A stretch of 64,000 bases of DNA from Branchiostoma floridae. Taxonomy: Eukaryota > Chordata > Leptocardii > Amphioxiformes > Branchiostomatidae. Where the stretch lies: assembly GCF_000003815.2 (NCBI RefSeq), contig NC_049993.1:18344978-18408977 (forward strand). Direction: 5' to 3'. Below are positions 1 through 9,800 of the stretch, in pieces. The notes beneath the pieces are model-generated. The model had not been told where the DNA came from and made no database searches. It was given only the letters and a program-made list of their open reading frames with translations. The position numbers and the translations under genes are program-made. Positions within the stretch are counted from its first letter, which is position 1, and each line of letters starts with the position of its first letter.

Positions 1-3000
1 AATACGTTAGGGTATAAGCTTTCTAAATTGCACTTACAAGTTCACGGGCAACGTTAAATAAGCGGCAGATTGCAATACAAGCCATATAGCAGCCGATTTT
101 CGCCCCCCCCCCCCCCTCTGCTTGCGTATGTCCTATCAGTTAGTTCCGCTCTAGTCTATTAATTAAATCCGGCCCGTAAGATTTGATACTTGTATTGAAT
201 ACGTCAGGGTATAAGCTATTTAAATTACAGTTACAAGTTCACGGGCTACGTTTAGATAAGTAGCAGATTGCTCTACAAGCAGTATAGCAGCCGATTTTAG
301 CGCCCTCTATGCTTGCCGATTTCTTATCAATTAGATCGCTCTAGTTCATTGATTCAATCCGGCCCGTAAGATTTGATACTTGTATTGAATACGTTAGGGT
401 ATGAGCTATCTGAATTACACTAACAAGTTCATGGGCAACGTTTAGATAAGTAGCAGATATTGCTCTACACTACAGCAGCCGGTTTTAGCGCCCCCTATGC
501 TTGCCGATTTCTTATCAATTAGATCGCTCTAGTTTATTGATTAAATCCGGCCCGTAAGTTTCGATACTTGTATTGAATACGTTACAGTATAAGCTATCTA
601 AATTGCACTTACAAGTTCACGGGCCGCGTTTAGATAAATAGCAGATTGCTCTACAAGCCGTATAGCAGCCGATTTTAGCACCCCCTTTGCTTGTTGATTT
701 CCTATCAATTAGTTCCCCTCTAGTTTATTACTTAAATCCGGCCCGTAAGATTTGAAATTTGTATTGGATGTGTTACGGTATACGCTATCTAAATTCGTCT
801 TCAAAGTTCACGGGCCACATTTAAATAAGTAGCAGATTGCTCTACAAGCCGTTCAGCAGCCGATTTTTCCGACCCCTTAGCCCAGTGCGCAAACTGCTTT
901 GACTCAATTAGTTCCCCTCTAGTTCATTAATTAGATACGGCCCGTAAGATTTGATACTTGTATTGAATACGTTAAGGTATAAGCTATCTAAATTACACTT
1001 ACAAGTTCACGGGCCACGTTTAGATAAGCAGCAGATTGCAATACAAGCCATATAGCAGCCGATTTTACGCAACCCCCCCACCCCCTCTGCTTGCGTATGT
1101 CCTATCAGTTAGTTCCCCTCTAGTTTATTAATTAAATCCGGCCCGTAAGTTTCGATACTTGTATTGAATACGTTAGAGTATAAGCTATCTAAATTGCCCT
1201 TACAAGTTCACGGGCCGCGTCTAGATAAGTAGCAGATTGCTCTACAAGCCGTATAGCAGCCGATTTTAGCGCCCCCTATGCTTGCCGATTTCTTATCAAT
1301 TAGATCGCTCTAGTTCATTAATCAAATCCGACCCGCAAGTTTCGATTCTTGTATTGAATACGTTAGGGTACAAGCTATCTAAATTGCACTTACAAGTTCA
1401 CGGGCCACGTTCAGATAAGTAGCAGATTGCTCTACAAGCAGTTTAGCAGCCGATTTTGCGCTCCCATGGCTCAGTGTAGATACTGCTTCAACTCAAATAG
1501 TTCATTAATCAAATCTGTCCCGTAAATTTCGATACTTGTATTGAAGACGTAAGGCTATAAGCTATCTAAATTGCCCTCACAAGTTCACGGACCACGTTTA
1601 GATAAGTAGCATATCGCTCTACAAGCCGTATAGCAGCCGATTTTACGTAAGTACACTCACTCCGGTAGGTGTCGCTGCTGGAGTTTTTTTTAATTTTGCT
1701 GTTATTTGCTAAACTAAGAATTGCATCTTAACGATAACAAACTCAAATTGTTGGAAACATACTATTTTGTAACTTTTGTCAACGCTAACGTTGAAAAATG
1801 TGTTCAATTGGGCTAAATCGTAAAAAAAAAAATACTTGTAGTCGAATCGGATGCTACCTTTCCTCTAGGTCAAAATCGGCTGCTAAAATCGGCTGCTAAA
1901 ATCGGCTGCTAAATGGGCTGCTAACTTCAGCCCGGTCGTATTTCCTATTAGTTGATTCCCCTGTAGTTCATTAACTAAATCCGGCCCGTAAGATTTGAAA
2001 CTTGTATTGAATACGTTAGGGTATACGCCATATATATTTGTCTTAAAAGTTCACGGGCCACGTTTAGATAAGTAGCAGTTTGCTCTAGAAGCCGTATGGC
2101 GCCGGCAATTGATTTTTAGCGCCCATTTGCTTGCGTATTTCCTATTAGTTGATTGCCCTGTAGTTCATTAATTAAATCCGGCCCGTAAGATTTGAAACTT
2201 GTCTTGAATACGTTAGGGTATACGCCATATAAATTCGTCTTAAAAGTTCACGGGCCACGTTTAGATAAGTAGCAGCTTGCTCTAGAAGTCGTATGGCAAT
2301 CGATTTTAGCGCCCCTTTGCTTGCATATTTCCTATTAGTTGATTCCCCTGTAGTTCATTAACTAAATCCGGCCCGTAAGATTTGAAACTTGTCTTGAATA
2401 CGTTAGGGTATACGCCATATCAATTCGTCTTAAAAGTTCACGGGCCACGTTTAAATAAGTAGCAGTTTGCTCTAGAAGTCGTATGGCAATCGATTTTAGC
2501 GGCCCATTGCTTGCGTATTTCCTTTTAGTTAATTGCCCTGTGTTCATTAATCAAATCCGGCCCGTAAGATTTGAAACTTGTATTGAATACGTTAGGGTAG
2601 ACGCCATATCAATTCGTCTTAAAAGTTCACGAGCCACGTTTAGATAAGTAGCAGTTTGCTCTAGAAGTCGTATGGCAATCGATTTTAGCGCCCCTTTGCT
2701 TGCATATTTCCTATTAGTTGATTCCCCTGTAGTTCATTAACTAAATCCGGCCCGTAAGATTTGAATCTTGTATTGAATACGTTAGGGTATACGCCATATA
2801 AATTCGTCTTAAAAGTTCACGGGCCACGTTTAGATAAGTAGCAGTTTGCTCTAGAAGTCGTATGGCAATCGATTTTAGCGCCCCATTGCTTTCGTATTTC
2901 CTATTAGTTAATTGCCCTGTAGTTCATTAATTAAATCCGGCCCGTAATGTTTGAAACTGGTATTGAATACGTTAGGGTATACGCTATTTGAATTCGTCTT

Positions 3001-3250
3001 AAAAGTTCACGAGCCACGTTTAGATAAGTAGCAGTTTGCTCTAGAAGTCGTATGGCAGCCGATTTTAGCGCCCCTTTGCTTGTGTTGTTCCTATTAGTTA
3101 ATTGTCCCGTAGTTCATGAATTAAATCCGGCCCGTAAGATTTGATACTTGTTTTGAATGCGTTATGGCGTACGCTTTCTAATTTTGTCTTTCAAGTTCAC
3201 GGGCCACGTTTAGATAAGTAGCAGATTGCTCTTCAAGCCGTATGGCAGTC
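1..3250. repeat. Satellite array, unit about 190 bp, about 16 copies
   Basis: A head-to-tail repeat covers the left end. The anchor string ggcccgtaag starts near 171, 361, 549, 740, 939, 1140, (mutated at 1330 and 1516), 1983, 2180, 2370, 2559, 2749, 2939 and 3129, so most spacings are 186-201 bp. Each unit carries ggcccgtaa and ttcacgggcc as a short inverted pair, and a tagcagccgatttt segment. Copies after 1930 form a distinct subfamily (tatggcaatcg in place of tatagcagccg). No gene is seen here; the short open frame at 2362-2547 is only satellite sequence. Confidence 0.95.
1633..1937. mobile_element. Non-satellite insert with inverted ends inside the satellite
   Basis: Satellite periodicity breaks here. 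The left side ends in the satellite string agcagccgatttta. The right side carries three to four tandem copies of its reverse complement (aaaatcggctgct, about 1871-1921), followed by aacttcagcccggtc. The interior (1650-1870) is AT-rich and non-coding. This looks like a fold-back or MITE-type element whose terminal repeat is shared with the satellite unit. No transposase is present and the exact ends are uncertain. Confidence 0.5.
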
Positions 3251-3255
3251 GGTGT

Positions 3256-3544
3256 TAGACCAAGCTGAAGTCAGTGGCCGCCGATTGGGCCTATTATTTG
3301 TGCTTAATCGTTGATATCATACTTTTTGTTATTATTTTTGTTTATGTATACATATATTGGGTGGTAATAGACAATACCCAGTAGTTCATGAGCTTCATTT
3401 ATGCTTTGAAACGAAATTAGGAATTTTTAGTTTTTTCGAATGGGCGTCTGAATGGGATGCTATGTTTTGTCTAATGACGAATCGGCGGCCCAATCGGCGG
3501 CTACCAATCGGCGGCCCAATCGGCGGCCAACTTCAGCCTGGTCC
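3256..3544. mobile_element. Fold-back element with about 30 bp inverted ends
   Basis: The left end (3257-3292, gaccaagctgaagt then ggccgccgattggg) is matched in reverse complement by the right end (about 3505-3544, cccaatcggcggcc then aacttcagcctggtc). Extra copies of aatcggcggcc stand just inside the right end. The arrangement mirrors the insert at 1633-1937, with a different core motif. It marks the right border of the satellite. The open frame at 3357-3554 lies within it and is not credible as a gene. Confidence 0.6.
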
Positions 3545-3889
3545 CTTTCACTGACTTAATTTGTCGCCGCAGATTCATTACAAACAATGGTATCAAAATA
3601 CACTTTAAAAGTCACCATGTTCGTTTAAATTGTATCAAAGTAAAAACAAATAAATATTTACAACAGATCTGTATGAACTGTAAGAGGAAATTTTCTTCTT
3701 TTGATAAAATATATTTGTTTTAAATTTCTTTGCTATAGTTGGCATACTATTTGTTTCTGCTCATTCGATGACTTAAACCCCTACCCAAAGAAATGGAGCT
3801 GGAGAAAATTTCTCCTACTTTATTTGTTTAACTTTATAAAGTTAGCTAGTATTAATGTAGACCCGAAGAAAAAACAGGTCGTAGTACGT
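3545..3889. other. AT-rich stretch upstream of CLN3, nothing identified
   Basis: No repeat, RNA gene or clear core promoter was recognised. An open frame (3701-3889) runs in phase into the CLN3 start used here, so the first exon could begin earlier or be spliced from an upstream exon; its residues do not resemble a CLN3 N-terminus. Confidence 0.4.
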
Positions 3890-6800
3890 ATGGAAGAAGA
3901 CTTTGAGATGGATCAACAGGAGAACGAAGTGAGGGATCAAACCCAAGAGACAGATACGGGCAAGTTTCATCAGACTTTAGTTTGGGGGAGGGGGGGGCGT
4001 TACTTGCGCTATTCAGAAATTTATTATAGTCAAAGCTTTTAAAATAGTCTTCTAATTTTTTTGCTGTCTAATATCATGTCATGAATAAGATGCAAATGTA
4101 GATATCACAGTTTTGTATATGACTGAATGAGCTACTCGGTGAAATCATAGGTTGAATCTCCTTTGGTTTGTTGTTTGTTTGAGATATGTTTTTGCAATAT
4201 TGTGGAGCAAAGTTCAAATTATGTAACAGGGTGACAGCTCACTTATGCCAGTAGCGCCGCACTATGCATTTACGATCTTGTTGTTGTTTGTGTTTTTGAC
4301 GTGGGCCATATAGTATTATACAAATGATATGAGGATGTTGTCTAACATTTCGCTAAAAGAAGGAAAATGTGATATAATTAACAAATTTAAAAGTGATGTT
4401 ACGTCAGAGACAATTTGTTTTCATAACATATACTCACTGTCATCAATGTAAACATAATGTGTTTGTTAGCCAGGTTTGGCTTCAATTCAAAGTGATGGCA
4501 ATACAATGCTGTGTGTCAAGAAGCCCAAAATGTTTGACACATTATTTGATTCATCTTCCCATAGTGGTCGAAATACATTTTTCCGGTGTTCTGCAATATT
4601 GCAGGTTGTTAAAATTTTCTTCTGCAATTCAAAAATATTTTCTGCAAACACACATGGTTCCAAACATCTGTCTCAACCTAATAATGCCTTGCATTTAAAT
4701 CTAGTTTTGGAATGCATAGCATTACTGTACTGTAGTTCTTTATTCTCTCACTCTATTTCTAATTTCAGTCTTCAAAGATGATCCTTGAACCTTCTATTCT
4801 TGGAAGTTAGCATTCCCTGATACCACCATAGGTCTTTTATCAACCTCGCCAGGTCACAGAGGGCTACCACAGCTTGAAGTATTCCAATCAATTCATAAAT
4901 GCACATTATTATCTCATTCACTTCCACACAACATACTAATAAAGGTACACCAAAAAGCAACTGAATATGATTTTTGGAAACAGATGTTTCAGGCAGCATC
5001 CACCCTTTGTCAGTGACACTGAGCAGATCTATTGAAGAGCAGGTTTCATACCCTAACTATGAATTCATATGCAAAGGAGGTGAAGACAACGGTGGCACCC
5101 ATCTCTGTTTCTAAGCCATTGGCCACACAACTTTGTACAATCACTACAGCAGGGGGCTAGTCAACTGGTAGTGGTGTGTGTTCAACTTCCATACTTTCCA
5201 GAATGCTGTGTGCTAAGCAGAGAAAGAAGCATGTACCATTTTTAAAGTCTTCAGTATGACTCGGTCGGAGATCGAACTCACGACCTACTGAATGCAAGGC
5301 GAACACTCTACCCACTTGGCCATTGCACCGGCAATGTGTGTGTACTTTTCAGCAAAATATGTTCAAGTATTTGTGAAATATACATTATTACATTACTGGT
5401 ACATGCTGTGCATTACCAGTGCAACTGTACTAATAAGTAATAGTTGAAAAAGATTTGTTAGATACAAGTTCCAAGTATTAGTAGACTACTAGTATGTCTT
5501 ACTCTTAAACTTCTACCTATTCCCTTACAGCTCCTCAAGAGAGTGTCAAGACATTTGCCTGGAGGAACATAGTTGCCTTTTGGTCAGTATCCTTGTTTGA
5601 AGCAACATGTGTGTGTGTGTGTTATGTGTTGTGTGTCTGTGTGCGCATGTGTGTGTGTGGTATGTGTGTTTGTGTGTGTGTGTGTGTCTGTGCGTGTGTG
5701 TGTGTGGTATGTGTGTTTGTGTCTGTGTCTGTGTGTGTGTGTGCATGTACTAGTATATGTGTGTGTGTATGTGTGTGTATGCGTGACTGTGTTCTCTATG
5801 ATTTTCGTATTTGCTGATTTTTGTGATACATGTATTTGAATTTGTGTATGTTTGTATTTGTGTGTGTATGTTTGTGTGTTCTCTATAATTTTTATATTTG
5901 CTGTATATTGATGAAACAGAGATATCATGACATCTATCCCCCTTTTAATCTATCATATTTATGTTAGTATATGCTTTGCTTTTGAAGCAACATTTTGGAA
6001 TAGTATATCCCATTACTGTAAATGCATTTAACTTCTCGGGGATTTAATTTCGCGGTAGCAGGAAAAGGGACTTTTGGCGGTGGATTTAAGTTCGCGGTAA
6101 CACGATAGACTGCAGTCTAATACCATTATAGAAAAATGTTCATAGTGGTTTTAAGTTTGCGGTGAAGTGGTCACCGCAAAAACCGCGAACATTCATCCAC
6201 CGCGAACATTTCTGCATTTACAGTATGTTATGCATTTCTTGTAAGTTTTTTAAAATTTTTCTCAGGTTCCTCGGGCTATGCAACAACTTTGGCTATGTGG
6301 TGATGTTAAGTGCAGCTCACGACATCCTCAAACAAGAAGAACATCAGGTCAGTATGGTAACACATGTTTAGTCTAGAATGCACACTGACTGTGCAAGACA
6401 TGGACACATCATCATTGATATGATGTAGGCGTGTGCACTGTAGAAAGTCTCAGAGTATCAACCCCCCCTGAAAATTTTTTAATTTACATCCCTCAGGAAC
6501 ACTATTTCCTGCATTTTACTTGGGGCTGATTTAGTGAAATAAGTCATCATTTTTTTTACCTTTGTAACAGAACAACAGAAACACAGCATATGTGCCCAAA
6601 TCACAGCATATGTGCCCAAATCACAGCATAGGAGAACCAAATCCAGGGCTCAAAATTCATTTTTCGGATTAGGTGCACTGGTGCACCCAGCTTAAAAAAT
6701 TGGGTGCACCAACAAAATTTGGGTGCACCACTTATAATCTAATGATAAAACTTAGTTACAAGCTATCAAATTCTGAAACAAGTACCATAACAGACATTTT

Positions 6801-9800
6801 TATTATCTTTCTAACACTTAGATGTCAAGAATATGACATGTACTAGTATACTTTGATATCTTTACATACATAAACATAAGAAAATATTTGGGTGCACCCT
6901 GTGCACCCACAGAAAAAAATTGGGTGCACTGCTCCAATTTTGGGTGCACCAAAGGTGCACATGCAGCACCCAGTATTTCGAGCCCTGAAATCACAGTGTG
7001 CATGTGCGAGCCTATTGTGCAATGTACTGTCTACAAGGCTCTCGGCTTTAGGTGCGTGTAGATCCTTCAAACAACATACTTTAAGAAACATAATCATAGT
7101 GATGATCCTTTTGTCCACACAGGGTAACTCTACTGTAGCCCAGAGTGGCTTCAACAAGTCCAACCAGTATGACTGCAACCCTATATCAACAGGGGTAAGT
7201 GGTGAGCTATGCAAATGAGGACATAACTTGCATAGTTAATGAGGAAATTGTATAATTCCATTGTTTTCAATAACTGGACTTCAGTAAATGTAACACAATG
7301 CCATGGAAATTATGGTAGGTGGAATGTAAGCAGATACCAAATATGCTAATGAGGAACTTATTTGCATAATTTGTGTAAAAACTGCAAAACCGCTTAATGA
7401 TGGGAATTTTATAATTGTGACATGTGTACGTTAGTCAGTGATGAACATTACCATGCATATATCATGTTAATGTGTTAGTCAATTGCATGAAATTTACAAA
7501 ACCTCTAAATATTTCATGGAGGTATATGAGGTCACCGGACTCTAGCATTATCTATCAGATCATCTTCATATTTGACATTGATATGATAGAATGAAAATGA
7601 TAAATATTTAGTTGAAGGTACAGACAACTGTACAACTACAAGCCTTAGGGATTACTGTAAATGCATTTAACTTTGCAGAGATTTAATTTCACAGTATCGA
7701 AAAATGGACTTTTCATGGTGGTTTTAATTTTGCGGTAGCGCCATGCACTGTAGTCTCTTACTGTTATAATGGAAAAATGTTCGCAGTAGTTTTAAATTCG
7801 CAGTGAAGCAGCCGCTGTGAAAAACGCGAACATTAATCCACTGCGAAAGTTTCTGCATTTACAGTAACACACACACACAAACAAATAAATAGATTGTGAT
7901 ATACATGAACTTAAAGAACTATGTTTTCCACTTTAGGCCATACTACTTGCCGACATCTTACCTGCACTAATAGTAAAGATGACAGCTCCTTACTTCATCC
8001 AGTCTATACATTACAGGTGAATATACATTGTAAAGTAATTTCTGTACTCATGTGTACTTTGCTTTATTTATCATAAAAATCCTAAAGTAGTTAAATATTG
8101 TAACATACTCATCCTGCTATACTTAACAGTGTGATTGTTTTACTTTCTTTTTGTAAAATATGATATTGATAAATCAGAAAACAAAATTACGTTCACACAT
8201 GTAACTGTTTTGGTTAACCCCATCTTTTTTGGCACAAAATGTGCACTACATGACACGTATTGATTTACATTGGTTACAAAGTTGAATAATGTTTTAATTT
8301 GTGTATTTGTTTGATACAGCATAAAAGTAGCTGGTGTTGTGCTGTTTGGTGCTGCAAGTTTCCTAATCGTGGCTTTCTCGCACACGGTGGAGATCAGTGT
8401 TATAGGTAAGTAAGGAAAAGGCTCAACGATATGGCTTCCAATATTCTATATCTAGAATATGCGAATTTCAAAGTACAAAATATGTACATTTCTAGTAGAA
8501 AATGCCTGTCTTTTGAAACTGAGATTGCTGTACAGGTTTGTACTTGCTTTGGGAACCAAACGAGCCTCGCAGATGGGGCCGCGCTTCCGTCACACTCCGG
8601 AAACTATTGCTGGTGGATACAGGTTTGCAGGCCAACGAGCTCCATGCAATCATGCTGGACAGGAACATTGTGAAGACATTGGTGTCACCCAGGGTTGTAG
8701 CCAGCCAGAAATCATTTTCCGTCCCCTCGATTTTGAATGGCTTTGGCGCAGCATTCCTAGAGGGGTCGGGGGCATGCTCCCAAGGAAAATTTTGAAATCT
8801 AGACCCTCTGAAATGCTATTTCCTGCATTTTGAGGATTAAATTTTGCTCACAGAGGACAGAGAAGGCAAATTTTTTTTCCGTCCCCAGCTGCAAAATTCC
8901 ATCAAAGGACAGAAGGACGGGTGCTGGCTACAACCCTGGTGTCACCTCCCTGAGGATGAACTGAACTGAACTGTTGCTTTGAAAGTCAACTTTTCCATCA
9001 TCTAAATCTTGCAATCATGATACAGATTTAGAAAAAGAGTCAATACAATTTGTTTGACTACTGTAATTCACTTTGTCTTCTCGGTACCAAACTTTCACGG
9101 TCTGAGAAAATTTAAGTTGTTCTCGGAACTAAACCTTCACGGTGAACAAATTATTTGTTATTGTCACAAAGACAAATTATTTGTTATCGGTAATGATAAG
9201 TTCACATTACAGTTGTCACTGTGAAAACAGTGAACATAAAAGTACATTGAAAAAATCAGGAATTAATTTACAGTATTTCCCTACCAGGTGTTGCCTGTGC
9301 CAGTATAGCATCAGGACTAGGAGAGCTGACATTTCTAGGACTGACATCCTTTTACCACAGGTAACATTCGTCACAGACATGTTCTTGTTTAACGTCTGAT
9401 GGAAAGGATATATGATATAGATATAATAGATATATGAGCTGAGATATATGAGCTGAGATACATTGTAACTTTTGATATTCATGTTGGGTTCTATAGTATA
9501 CTGTTATCACATGGGTTTCCAACTTCCCATAGAGTACTGTAAATTCATTTAAGTTCGCGGGGATTTAATTTCGCGGTAGCGGGTAAAAGGACTTTTCGCG
9601 GTGGATTTAAATTTGCGGTAACACCATAGACTGCAGTCTAATACAATAATAGAAAAATGTTCGCGGTGGATTTAAGTTCGTGGTGAAGTGGTCACCGTGA
9701 AAACCGCGAACATTAATCCACCGCAAACATTTCTGCATTTACAGTAACTTGTCCGCACTTCATACTTAGATGCTGTAAAAAATTCAAGATTCAGATACCG

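Noticed and set aside
3701-3889. Extended CLN3 N-terminus from the upstream ATG
   Set aside because: The in-frame upstream residues are AT-driven, contain helix-like stretches unlike CLN3, and have no support beyond being open.
5546-5928. Open frames on both strands rich in Cys/Val or His/Thr
   Set aside because: They are translations of the (GT)n microsatellite.
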